Part shown: positions 30,898 through 38,245 of the stretch, one piece after another
Layout: every line of letters starts with the position of its first letter
Position numbering within the stretch: the stretch's first letter is position 1
From: Anaerolineae bacterium
GTDB taxonomy: Bacteria; Chloroflexota; Anaerolineae; Aggregatilineales; Phototrophicaceae
Direction: 5' to 3'
Assembly (NCBI GenBank): GCA_022826865.1
Contig: JAJDUC010000016.1
Span: 1-38,245, forward strand
DNA: 38,245 bases
The notes under the pieces: model-generated
The model's input: only the letters and a program-made list of their open reading frames with translations
What the model was told of the DNA's origin: nothing
Databases searched by the model: none
Program-made: the position numbers and the translations under genes

Positions 30898-32652
30898 ATG
30901 ACCGACGTCACCGTTGAGCCACCCCTGCGCGATTCTCCGGCGCATCCGCTGCGGAAGCCGGTCCTGATCGCCTTGACGCTGCTGGCATTGCTTCTGACGC
31001 TCAGCGCCTTGGGCAGCTTGGGCTGGTTTGCGCTGGAACAAGAGGCGCTGGTCGAATCGACCCTGGGCCGGCTGGCCATCTGGATGGCGGAGCAGAGCGG
31101 CAACGAGCCGGATGAAATCGCCTCGCCGCTGGCGCGCTACGCCGATGACTGGGCGAATCAACTGGGCCATGACGAGTTGGATCCGGAATTGCTTTTCAAC
31201 GCCATTCGCAATCTGCGCGCCGTCTATTACGGGATCATCCTGCTGCTGCTGGTCGCGGCGCTGGTCGGCGCAATTCTGGGCGCGCGCCGGCTGCAACGGA
31301 TCTATTTCAGCCTGCTGCTGCTGCTGGACCTGCTGCTCTTCTTCATGCCCTCCCTGGAGGGTAATCTTGCGGTTTTCTTCCTGTCGGCCGCGATTCTGGT
31401 TGTCTTGCTGGCCGTGGTGGCGGCGCCGGGGCGGATCGGCCGCGCCCTGGGCTTTGTCCTGGCGCTTTCCTTCCTGCTCATGGGCTGGGAAGCGAGCAAA
31501 GCCTTCGCCGATTCGCTGAAGTACAAGATTCTTTTGCCGCAGCAGAGTTGGCAATACGAATCTCTGCCCACGATGGATGCCGCGCTTGACGCCCTGGGCG
31601 ACGGCGCGCTGGATTATGTCATCGCCGATCGCAAAGACCTGAAAAATTTGATGCCGCCGCATCCACCGGATGAAGATGACGACAGCGGCGCGCTGCCATA
31701 TCAGAATCTGCGCTACCTGGCGCAGCTCGACAAAAGCGAGGGCGTCCTTTTCATGCCGATTACGCCGGCCTTCCCCGGGCGCTTGAGCGTCGCTGTCCGC
31801 GCCGGCGATCTGCCGCGGACGCCGGCGGTGCGGGCTGTCTTCGGCGGGCGGATCGGGACGGTCGCCGGCGACTTTGCCGAGGCGCGCTTCCTAAGCAAGC
31901 CGCGCAGTCTGGCGCTCCTCGACCTGAAGATCCTCAACGATCTCAACTTGCCGCATTTGCAGATGATTGCGGAAGCCTTCCTGCAGCCGGCGCGGCGAAA
32001 TGGCGAATTGCTTCTGCTGCGCATCCTCGCCGATGCCGGCTTTTATACATTCAGCGAGGCGATTTTTGGGTTCGTATTCGGCGCCGCGCTCGGCTTTGCG
32101 CTGGGCGCGGTGTTCGCCCATTCGCCGTTGATGGAGCGGGGTCTGCTGCCTTATGTGGTCGCCTCGCAGACGGTGCCGATCCTGGCGATCGCGCCAATGG
32201 TGGTGATTTGGCTCGGCGCCGGTCAACTGTCCGTGGCGGTTATCGCCGCTTACCTGACCTTTTTCCCGGTGACGATTAACACTTTGCGCGGCTTGCAATC
32301 GCCGGCGGCCGAGCAAGTGGAATTGATGCGCTCCTACGCCGCTGGCCCTTGGACGATTATGTGGAAGCTGCGCCTGCCGGCGGCCCTGCCTTATATTTTC
32401 ACCGCCCTGAAGGTCTCGGCGACAGCGAGCGTCGTCGGCGCTATCATCGGCGAGCTGCCATCGGGCATCGGCGACGGCCTCGGACGCGCCATCCTCGATT
32501 TCAGTTCCGACTACAGTTTGGTTTCGACGCCGAAATTATGGGCATCTATCGTGATGGCGGCGACCGTCGGTATCATCTTCTTCGTGACCGTTACTCTGGC
32601 CGAAAGAATCGCCTTGCGCGGCTACATTCGCGCTGCGGACGCGAGTGAATAA
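30898..32652 (+). CDS. ABC transporter permease fused to an N-terminal membrane/substrate-binding-like half
   Basis: A 584-residue protein. Residues about 381-580 form a NitT/TauT-type binding-protein-dependent permease domain with the EAA loop SYAAGPWTIMWKLRLP. The N-terminal half is extra: one membrane helix (22-46), a polar loop, then about four more helpers (115-200), followed by a soluble domain (206-380). That domain, with AALDALGDGALDYVIADRKD and GRLSVAVRAGDLP, resembles part of a type II periplasmic binding protein. Usual family permeases are about 250-280 residues. The gene starts 86 bases after the aminotransferase gene. Confidence 0.85.
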   Translation: MTDVTVEPPLRDSPAHPLRKPVLIALTLLALLLTLSALGSLGWFALEQEALVESTLGRLAIWMAEQSGNEPDEIASPLARYADDWANQLGHDELDPELLFNAIRNLRAVYYGIILLLLVAALVGAILGARRLQRIYFSLLLLLDLLLFFMPSLEGNLAVFFLSAAILVVLLAVVAAPGRIGRALGFVLALSFLLMGWEASKAFADSLKYKILLPQQSWQYESLPTMDAALDALGDGALDYVIADRKDLKNLMPPHPPDEDDDSGALPYQNLRYLAQLDKSEGVLFMPITPAFPGRLSVAVRAGDLPRTPAVRAVFGGRIGTVAGDFAEARFLSKPRSLALLDLKILNDLNLPHLQMIAEAFLQPARRNGELLLLRILADAGFYTFSEAIFGFVFGAALGFALGAVFAHSPLMERGLLPYVVASQTVPILAIAPMVVIWLGAGQLSVAVIAAYLTFFPVTINTLRGLQSPAAEQVELMRSYAAGPWTIMWKLRLPAALPYIFTALKVSATASVVGAIIGELPSGIGDGLGRAILDFSSDYSLVSTPKLWASIVMAATVGIIFFVTVTLAERIALRGYIRAADASE

Positions 32653-32775
32653 ACCATGATTCTCGCATATTTTGCCCCCATCCCCCAGCCTCAGCGCCCC
32701 CTCGGTCCCCCGCCTCACGGGGGATGCTTCCCACAGGGAGGGAAGGGGATCATGCTGCCCGCTGATAAGTTGCTT

Positions 32776-32840
32776 AAGCCCCTCCCTCATTTTGGGATGC
32801 TTTGCCATAGAGATGGCAAAGGGGCTTGGGGTGGGGGGCG
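32776..32840 (-). repeat. MITE/REP-like hairpin element, inverted relative to the 34.5-kb copy
   Basis: CTTTGCCAT-AGAG-ATGGCAAAG (32800-32821) is nested in an outer stem AAGCCCCT/AGGGGCTT (32776-32783 with 32820-32827). Read on the minus strand, its C-rich arm, CTCT loop and GCATCCCAAAATGAGGGAGGGG arm align with 34546-34612, but the hairpin arms differ in a compensated way. It fills the gap before the ATPase gene start together with further C/G-rich sequence (32683-32775). Confidence 0.72.
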
Positions 32841-32846
32841 CTTCTT

Positions 32847-33647
32847 ATGAACGCCATTTCGGCACAGGGCGTCAATAAAGTCTTCAACCCGGATACGGAT
32901 GAAGAAGTGATCGCCCTGCAAGATATCAACCTGGATGTCGAGGCGGGCGAATTCATCTCCTTGATTGGCCCGTCCGGCTGCGGAAAGTCCACCTTGATGC
33001 GGCTGATAGGCGACCTGTTGCAGCCCTCATCGGGCGATCTAACCGTTAACGGCATGGCGCCCGCGGCCGCGCGGCTGGCGCGGCAATACGGCATGGTGTT
33101 TCAAGCGGCGACGCTATATGAATGGCGCAGCGTGATTCGCAATGTGGAGCTGCCGCTTGAAGTGATGGGTTTCCCCAAAGGGAAACGGCGCAAACAAGCG
33201 CAAGCCATGTTGGATATGGTGGAGCTTGGCGCTTTCGCGCAGCACTACCCCTGGCAGCTGTCGGGCGGGATGCAGCAGCGCGTGTCGATCGCGCGGGCGC
33301 TGGCTTTTGACCCGGCTGTGCTCTTGATGGACGAGCCTTTTGGCGCGCTTGACGAATTCACGCGCGAGCGCATGAATCTGGAGCTGCTCAAGATTTGGGA
33401 CCAGACGGGAAAGACGATAGTTTTTGTCACCCACAGCATATCCGAGGCGGTTTTTCTTTCCAATCGCATCGTTGTCATGTCGCCGCGGCCGGGACGCATC
33501 ACCGAGATCGTCGGCAATACCCTGCCGCATCCGCGCGACTTCAACACGCGCAATGACCCGGCTTACCACGATCTCGTCGCTAATGTGCGCGATCTGCTGC
33601 GCGATGCTGTCGGGTCTGTGTCTACGCGACCCGATGGAGCCGAATGA
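32847..33647 (+). CDS. ABC transporter ATPase (NitT/TauT family)
   Basis: A 266-residue ATP-binding subunit from the ATG at 32847; an in-frame TTG at 32826 lies in the repeat and is not preferred. Walker A is GPSGCGKST (41-49), the signature is LSGGMQQR and Walker B is LLMDEPFGALDE; the switch His is in FVTHSISEA. It energises the flanking permeases and is translationally coupled to the downstream one (overlap with the start at 33644). The family imports nitrate, sulfonates, pyrimidine precursors or similar small molecules. Context suggests a pyrimidine, hydantoin or beta-amino acid substrate. Confidence 0.93.
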   Translation: MNAISAQGVNKVFNPDTDEEVIALQDINLDVEAGEFISLIGPSGCGKSTLMRLIGDLLQPSSGDLTVNGMAPAAARLARQYGMVFQAATLYEWRSVIRNVELPLEVMGFPKGKRRKQAQAMLDMVELGAFAQHYPWQLSGGMQQRVSIARALAFDPAVLLMDEPFGALDEFTRERMNLELLKIWDQTGKTIVFVTHSISEAVFLSNRIVVMSPRPGRITEIVGNTLPHPRDFNTRNDPAYHDLVANVRDLLRDAVGSVSTRPDGAE

Positions 33648-34492
33648 TGGCGCAAGCTGAAGCGCGCGCTGCCGCAACGCTGACCGCGAACCTTCGCCGC
33701 CGGCTGACCTACTACTCCCCTACCATCGCCATCGCCGTCGGCGTCATTCTGCTCTGGGAGTTCATTGTCCTCATCTTCGATATTCAGCAGTTCCTCTTGC
33801 CGAAGCCCTCCGCCATCTTCGCCGAATTCATGCTCCAGGTCGATTTGTGGTTGGCGCCTGGCGAACGATCCATCCTCTTCGAATCGAGCGGCGCCACATT
33901 TTGGGAGGCTTTTGGCGGTTTCTTCATCGGCTGTGGGGGCGGGATCCTGGTGGCGCTGATCACCTCGCGCTGGACTATCGTCAGCGAGGCGACCATGCCC
34001 TTCGCCATCGCCGCCAATTCCGTGCCGATCATCGCTTTCGCGCCCATCATGAACAATTGGTTCGGCATTACCAATCCGGCTTCCAAAATGGCGATCGTGT
34101 CGATCATCGTCTTTTTCCCGACAATGATCAACACGGTGCGCGGCTTGACCCTGTTGGATGTCAATGAGTTGGAGTTGATGCGCTCTTATGCCGCCAAACC
34201 GGCCGATATCATGCTCAAATTGAGGATACCGAATGCCCTGCCTTATATCTTCAGCGCCTTGCGCGTCGCCAGCGCGCTCAGCCTGATCGGCGCGGTCGTG
34301 GCGGAATTCTTCGGCGGGCCGCGGGCGACGCTAGGCGTTTACATCACGCAGGAAGCCAGCGCCTTTGATTTCGCCAAAGCCTGGACCGCCATTCTGATGG
34401 CGTCCTTGATGGGCATCGGCTTTTACCTGGTCGTGCTGCTGGCCGAGCGCCGGCTGATGCCCTGGCATGTGTCTCTGCGCGGGGAAGGTTGA
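33644..34492 (+). CDS. ABC transporter permease (NitT/TauT family)
   Basis: A 282-residue permease of normal size. It has a first helix at about 27-47 (IAIAVGVILLWEFIVLIF), further helices, and the EAA loop SYAAKPADIMLKLRIPNALPY. It probably forms a heterodimer with the permease domain of the 584-residue protein (30898-32652). The start overlaps the ATPase stop by 4 bases (ATGATGG region). No separate substrate-binding protein gene follows in the window. Confidence 0.92.
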   Translation: MMAQAEARAAATLTANLRRRLTYYSPTIAIAVGVILLWEFIVLIFDIQQFLLPKPSAIFAEFMLQVDLWLAPGERSILFESSGATFWEAFGGFFIGCGGGILVALITSRWTIVSEATMPFAIAANSVPIIAFAPIMNNWFGITNPASKMAIVSIIVFFPTMINTVRGLTLLDVNELELMRSYAAKPADIMLKLRIPNALPYIFSALRVASALSLIGAVVAEFFGGPRATLGVYITQEASAFDFAKAWTAILMASLMGIGFYLVVLLAERRLMPWHVSLRGEG

Positions 34493-34511
34493 TGCGCGTT
34501 GCCCAGTTATT

Positions 34512-34533
34512 TGTAGGGGCGACTCTGTGAGTC
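34512..34533. repeat. REP-like hairpin (inverted orientation)
   Basis: TGTAGGGGCGACTC-TGT-GAGTCGCT is an inverted copy of the TCGCCCCTACA family. It lies directly after the permease stop and next to the MITE-like element. Confidence 0.65.
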
Positions 34534-34534
34534 G

Positions 34535-34698
34535 CTGTTGAAAAACACCCCCATCCCCCGGCCCCATCCCGCAATCTCTATTGCGGGCATCCCCAAAATG
34601 AGGGAAGGGGAGCAAAATTACTGCAAATATGCGGTTAAAAGTCCCTCCCTCTTCATGGGGGAGGGATTTAGGGTGGGGGAAAATGAGTATTTCAACAG
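34535..34698. mobile_element. MITE-like element with 9-bp terminal inverted repeats
   Basis: CTGTTGAAA (34535-34543) and its exact reverse complement TTTCAACAG (34690-34698) bound a 164-base element without a reading frame. Inside are a perfect stem-loop CCCGCAAT-CTCT-ATTGCGGG (34568-34587), a conserved arm ATCCCCAAAATGAGGGAAGGGG and a second perfect stem TCCCTCCC/GGGAGGGA (34642-34649 with 34659-34666). A partial, oppositely oriented relative is at 32776-32840. No target-site duplication is evident. Confidence 0.72.
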
Positions 34699-34732
34699 TC
34701 CGCGGCGAGAGCCGCCCCCGGCGAAGGCGAGG

Positions 34733-35554
34733 CTAGCAATCCCAGGCGTCCGAAAGCAATTTGCGCATCGCGTCTACAACAGGGTCCCAGCGCGCCCGAC
34801 TGTATGTTTTCCGCATTGTCAGCGCTTCGTTCAAGTCCATTGGGTTCCCGTGGGTGGCGCGCCCCAAGCCGGCCAGCGCCCGCGTCCAGCGCTCGACATG
34901 GCCGGCGCCATGATGGGTCTCCCTTTGGTAGCTCTGCAAATCTTGAACGAGGCTATCCGGTACGCAGTCATCGCCACCGCCGACATTGCTGTCCTCCGAA
35001 TGGCTGCCCGTGCCGGCTTTTGGCGGCGGAACGTACAAGCCGAGGCCGGCTTCCACCTTGATCGGCGGGTAGTCCTTTTGTTGGTAGTGCCCTCGAGGGC
35101 TTTTCGGGTTGCCGCCCGGCGGCTGGGAACGGCCATAAACCCGGATATTGATCGTGTAGACGCTGCCTTTGCGCAAGTTGCTGCAATCGGCTTTACGCAT
35201 CCTGCCGCTGTGATCGTCCTGGCCGCGACTGTGGTGCCGCGCCGTGTTGCACTGCACGACATGACCGCCCGCCGTCGCCGTCACGATGAAGTCATAGATC
35301 CAGGCTTCATTTTTGACGCCCGTAATACTGCCGCGGCTGTTGCGATTGTAAGAATGAAAAGCGCCGATGGGGTGGATGATGCGTGTTTGGCCGCGTATGT
35401 TGCTCGGGACCTTGAACGTAACGATGAATGAAGAAGCGGTCACGCTGCTTTGGTCTATGGATGGCGTATCCAAGTGCTGTTGAGCGCTTGCAATGCCCGC
35501 AGGCAGCAGGAGCAATGCCGCCACGAAGAACGAGAATACGTATTTCCGAAACAT
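34733..35554 (-). CDS. secreted protein with C-terminal HGDAHV-RWTRALAALG-type module
   Basis: A 273-residue protein from the ATG at 35554, which follows AAGGAG and begins a clean signal peptide (MFRKYVFSFFVAALLLLPAGIASA); an in-frame ATG at 35599 is less likely. The middle looks like a fibronectin-type beta domain (SSVTASSFIVTFKVPSN) with a Cys pair around 110-145. The last ~60 residues (YQRETHHGAGHVERWTRALAGLG, GNPMDLNEA, ARWDPVVDAM) are a module found twice in the neighbouring protein (35880-37838). The function is unknown. Confidence 0.85.
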   Translation of the reverse strand: MFRKYVFSFFVAALLLLPAGIASAQQHLDTPSIDQSSVTASSFIVTFKVPSNIRGQTRIIHPIGAFHSYNRNSRGSITGVKNEAWIYDFIVTATAGGHVVQCNTARHHSRGQDDHSGRMRKADCSNLRKGSVYTINIRVYGRSQPPGGNPKSPRGHYQQKDYPPIKVEAGLGLYVPPPKAGTGSHSEDSNVGGGDDCVPDSLVQDLQSYQRETHHGAGHVERWTRALAGLGRATHGNPMDLNEALTMRKTYSRARWDPVVDAMRKLLSDAWDC

Positions 35555-35879
35555 GATAGAATCTCCTTTTCCTGCAGATTTTGAATGAGCCATTTCCACA
35601 AAACAGAGGGCGGAATCGGCTTCAAGAAAATCTTACCCGCCTTTATGCGCTGGCAATGCGAGTGTCAGGCTTCCGCTGGGCAAGCATAGAGCAAGCGCAT
35701 GGCAGCGGACTAAAACCGCCGTTTTGCCGGGCTATGACGCGCGACCAGGCAACTGGCGAGCCAGGAATAGAAGATATGGAAAAAGAAAGAGCGACTCAGC
35801 GAGTCGCCCGTTATACCGATATGTCGCGGGCGGCATAGCATGCCGCCCGAATATTTCGCGAGACTGCAATCAGCCGGCG
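35555..35879. other. intergenic region with two perfect hairpins
   Basis: This 325-base gap holds no supported gene. It contains GCGACTC-AGC-GAGTCGC (35791-35807) and GGGCGGCAT-AGC-ATGCCGCCC (35828-35848), both just downstream of the large secreted-protein stop. They may end that transcript, although no T-run follows on the minus strand. An open frame at 35581-35838 (+) has no ribosome-binding site and was not called. Confidence 0.6.
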
Positions 35880-37838
35880 CTAATTCTCCGCTAGCTTCTC
35901 CAGCGCGTCGATCACCGGCTGCCAGCGCTTGGCTGTGTACTTGTCAGCCATGTCTTCCGCTTCCGACAAGGTCATCGGGTTGTTATGACTGCCATGCCCC
36001 AGCGCGGCCAGGGCCCGCGTCCAGCGCTTGACATGAGCATCGCCGTGCTGCGTTTCGCCTTGATAGCCTATCAACGTGTTGATTAAGCTCTGCGGCACGG
36101 TATAAGCTTCTTTTTCCGGCTCCGGATCCGGCGGTGGCGGGACGGGCGTGTTCGTCGGCGGCGGCGGCGGAATGGGCGTGTTCGTCGGTGGCGGCGGCGG
36201 GATAGGCGTGTTCGTCGGTGGCGGCGGCGGGACGGGCGTATTCGTTGGCGGCGGCTGCAAAACTGTCAGAGCGTCGACCACCGGCTGCCAGCGGCTGGTA
36301 GAGTACTTATCCCGCATAGTCTTGGCTTCACTCAGTGTCATCGGGTTGGAATGTGAGCCCCAGCCCAATGCCGCCAGGGCCCGCGTCCAGCGCAGGACAT
36401 GGGCATCGCCATGCTGCGTCTCGCCTTGATAGCCAATCAACGTGCGAATCAAGCTGGCGTAAGGACCGCTTGGCTGAGGATCATCATCCTCGGCTTGCAT
36501 CTGACTGTATTGCAATTGCGGCGGGTCTTGCTGCTGTACGCTGTCTTGTGAAGACTGTTGTGGAATTGGCGTTGCCGTTGGCGGGATGGGTGTATTCGTC
36601 GGCGGCGGTGGCGGGTCAGCCATGCCAAAATGCGCCTCGCCAGTGCGCTTGCCGCCATCTTGAAGGTAAGCCGTCAGATAGGCGGTGTAATCGGCGCCGG
36701 GGGTCAGCCCATTGACGCGCTGGCTGGTCGCGCCTGCGCCCAGGTTAAAGGTATAGCTTTCACTGTTTCCGCCGCTGACTTGCAGCAGGTAGCCAGTCGC
36801 GCCGCTGACGGCGCTCCAGGCCAGCGAGACATCGGTCAGGGGATTGCCGGGATAATCAACCTCGATGTAGATGGGCGGGAGGGCGGTGGGGACAAGCTCA
36901 TTATCCTGACTATCCGACCCCAGCAGCTGGGGCGAGGGCATGGGCAGCGTCGATATCGCGTGCGTTTTCGCGGCGATTCTCCAAGCGTAGTTGTCCTCAT
37001 TTTGCCGCCATGCCTCCACCAGGACATAGAAAGTCGTATCGGCGGCCAGATTGCAATAGTAGATACCAAATGGGGTGTTGTGCCGCATGGGGTCGCCAGA
37101 TATGATTTTTAAGTTATTAGTGTGTACGCGGCCATTTCTGTTGGCGGGAGGCGGGTTGTAATAAACAGAAGTTACAGTTCTGGACTCACCTCTTTTTGGA
37201 TCATAGACGCGCTGAGTGACCGAACGGGTAGTCCGGCAGGTATAACTGCCCCGGTCTACATCTCCAGAATGCTTCGAGACTCTGTGGAAGTCCGCCCCAG
37301 CGAACGGGACAATCTCGAAGCTGATGCTGTAATCTGTCCTCGACAAGTTGGTAATTTCGACGCCGGGCAAGCCGGGACCTTGGCCGTGGGTCCTCACTGT
37401 CAGGCTGGCGCTGGCTAAGGTGCTGTCAAGAAAGTCTCGGGCTTGCAGTTTCACCGTGTAGCTTGTGCCGGGCTTGATGTAGTCATTGGCTATGTCAGCT
37501 AAACCTCCGCCACCGATTGTTGCGCCAACGTTGATAGTAATGGGGACTGTTTTGTTGCCGAAGCTTTTGCCCCAATTCGATGTGACGCCGCCGCCCGTCG
37601 CTGTTGCGGAGACCATGATTGTATTCGCTGGAACTGCCGTAATTTCAATTTGAAATCGGTGCTTGGCGACATATACAACCCTGCCCGTGAAGCCGTTTTG
37701 GTTAAAACTTTGGGCTTGGGCGGGCAGGCTAGGCGCGATGACCAGCAGGCAGAGCGCGCAGAACAGGGCGATGCGAAAATACTTCCCCGCGAGGGAAATC
37801 CGCTGCGAAAGAACACGAGACGAAATTAAGCTAAGCAT
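35880..37838 (-). CDS. large secreted protein: fibronectin-like domains, Pro-rich linkers, two C-terminal modules
   Basis: A 652-residue protein with an AAGGAG site and a long signal sequence ending near APSLPAQAQS (about 44). Beta-rich domains fill residues 45-300, and a fibronectin III-like domain (VSLAWSAVSGATGYLLQV) lies at about 313-410. Then come a PPPPTNTPIPPTATPIP linker, a first ~60-residue module (GYQGETQHGDAHVLRWTRAL), a linker of four 10-residue PPPTNTP repeats, and a second module (GETQHGDAHVKRWTRALAAL). The TNTP linkers are typical of Chloroflexota surface proteins. It is probably an adhesion or matrix protein; no enzyme motif is visible. Confidence 0.88.
   Translation of the reverse strand: MLSLISSRVLSQRISLAGKYFRIALFCALCLLVIAPSLPAQAQSFNQNGFTGRVVYVAKHRFQIEITAVPANTIMVSATATGGGVTSNWGKSFGNKTVPITINVGATIGGGGLADIANDYIKPGTSYTVKLQARDFLDSTLASASLTVRTHGQGPGLPGVEITNLSRTDYSISFEIVPFAGADFHRVSKHSGDVDRGSYTCRTTRSVTQRVYDPKRGESRTVTSVYYNPPPANRNGRVHTNNLKIISGDPMRHNTPFGIYYCNLAADTTFYVLVEAWRQNEDNYAWRIAAKTHAISTLPMPSPQLLGSDSQDNELVPTALPPIYIEVDYPGNPLTDVSLAWSAVSGATGYLLQVSGGNSESYTFNLGAGATSQRVNGLTPGADYTAYLTAYLQDGGKRTGEAHFGMADPPPPPTNTPIPPTATPIPQQSSQDSVQQQDPPQLQYSQMQAEDDDPQPSGPYASLIRTLIGYQGETQHGDAHVLRWTRALAALGWGSHSNPMTLSEAKTMRDKYSTSRWQPVVDALTVLQPPPTNTPVPPPPPTNTPIPPPPPTNTPIPPPPPTNTPVPPPPDPEPEKEAYTVPQSLINTLIGYQGETQHGDAHVKRWTRALAALGHGSHNNPMTLSEAEDMADKYTAKRWQPVIDALEKLAEN
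36131..36256 (-). repeat. 30-bp coding tandem repeat (about 4 copies)
   Basis: The 30-base unit encodes PPPTNTPxPP on the minus strand and is repeated about four times between the two C-terminal modules of the secreted protein. It has no spacers and is a length-variable linker, not a CRISPR array. Confidence 0.85.
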
Positions 37839-38245
37839 TAGTTTTTTCTCCTTATAGAGCTATATGCTTATTGGCGCCTTCCTTTGTTGCGAACGATGGA
37901 TAAACAGCGCAATGCCGAGCCGCGCGCGGATGCGAGAGCTTCAGTGAGTACAGAAAAACGCGCGGCGGCTTTGCGCGGACGCTTCTGGATTGCTGCGGAA
38001 TGGTAGAGCGTTCCGGGAATTAGAACAGATATTCGGGGGGGTAACATTGCGTAAGGTAAATCATTTATTTTGCTCTATCTAACGCATAAAAAGTATTTGC
38101 TTTCCCAGCAACAATAGTGTACAGGCGCGATGGTAAATTGTCAAGCAATCGTAGGGCAAGCGTCAAGTTGCATTATTGTTTTGTCGCCCGACGCGCTGGA
38201 GCCGATTGCCCATTCGCGGCGATTGTCCGCTATAATCGATTTGTC
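37839..38245. other. intergenic region to window edge
   Basis: This 407-base stretch carries the leader of the secreted-protein gene (minus strand, AAGGAG site) and, at the far end, an outward promoter-like sequence. A possible 36-codon reading frame at 37896-38006 (+) has no clear ribosome-binding site. The region is locally AT-richer than the genes, especially 38060-38160. Confidence 0.6.
38206..38236 (+). promoter_or_regulatory. outward promoter with TATAAT box
   Basis: A perfect TATAAT at 38231-38236 follows TTGCCC (38206-38211) at a 19-base spacing. It points out of the window to an unseen gene on the plus strand, divergent from the secreted-protein gene. Confidence 0.5.

Noticed and set aside
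35581..35838. 85-codon plus-strand frame between the two secreted-protein genes
   Set aside because: It runs through a hairpin and has no ribosome-binding site or recognisable domain; it is opposite to the direction of both neighbours.
36131..36256. Regular 30-base repeats, possible CRISPR array
   Set aside because: The repeats are directly adjacent without unique spacers and keep the reading frame, encoding a PPPTNTP linker within a secreted protein.
37896..38006. Short 36-codon frame on the plus strand
   Set aside because: It starts at an ATG and is Arg/Ala-rich, but has no ribosome-binding site, no visible domain and no supporting context.

Overview
The window looks like a chromosomal piece of a high-GC bacterium, most likely a Chloroflexota (Anaerolineae-type) genome. 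This rests on Thr-Asn-Thr-Pro/Pro-rich linkers in a secreted protein, many Uma2-family genes, an F420-type luciferase-like oxidoreductase and SH3-type secreted proteins. No rRNA, tRNA, CRISPR array or transposase gene was seen.

Left part (1-11.7 kb): two divergent operons share the 6407-6589 intergenic region, which carries a GntR-type palindrome. The leftward operon (6406 to 179) encodes a small helical protein, a nitroreductase-like flavoprotein, a VOC protein, an M20 hydrolase, a dihydroorotase/allantoinase-type cyclic amidohydrolase, a second amidohydrolase and a DapA-family aldolase/lyase. It looks catabolic, for a cyclic amide or ureide of unknown identity. The rightward operon (6590 to 11684) encodes the FCD-type GntR regulator, an NAD-dependent epimerase, two Gfo/Idh/MocA oxidoreductases and an unrecognised TIM-barrel-like protein between them. 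It looks like sugar or polyol modification.

Middle part (11.6-24.4 kb): eight Uma2-family (PD-(D/E)XK fold) genes lie in three local tandem arrays (3 on +, 3 on -, 2 on -). They are interspersed with an M16 peptidase, an M24-type hydrolase lacking several metal ligands, a dihydropyrimidinase and a secreted SH3/zincin-like protein. The first array is a tandem triplication of an ~0.89-kb unit whose junctions fuse the 3' tail of the M16 gene to the 3' tail of the Gfo/Idh gene at an 8-bp microhomology. Array members are mosaic: near-identical segments flank strongly diverged ones. A second array likewise carries a broken 3' tail of a neighbouring oxidoreductase.

Right part (20.2-34.5 kb): a likely reductive pyrimidine/beta-amino-acid catabolic set. 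It contains dihydropyrimidinase, a TIGR03842-type F420-dependent oxidoreductase, a beta-ureidopropionase-like amidase, CoA-acylating (methyl)malonate-semialdehyde dehydrogenase, a class III (beta-alanine/AGXT2-like) aminotransferase and a NitT/TauT-type ABC importer. One permease of the importer carries an extra N-terminal half that may replace the missing substrate-binding protein. A DUF433/DUF5615 toxin-antitoxin-like pair is inserted among these genes.

Far right (34.5-38.2 kb): a MITE-like element, then two secreted proteins that share a ~60-residue C-terminal module, and an outward promoter at the window edge.
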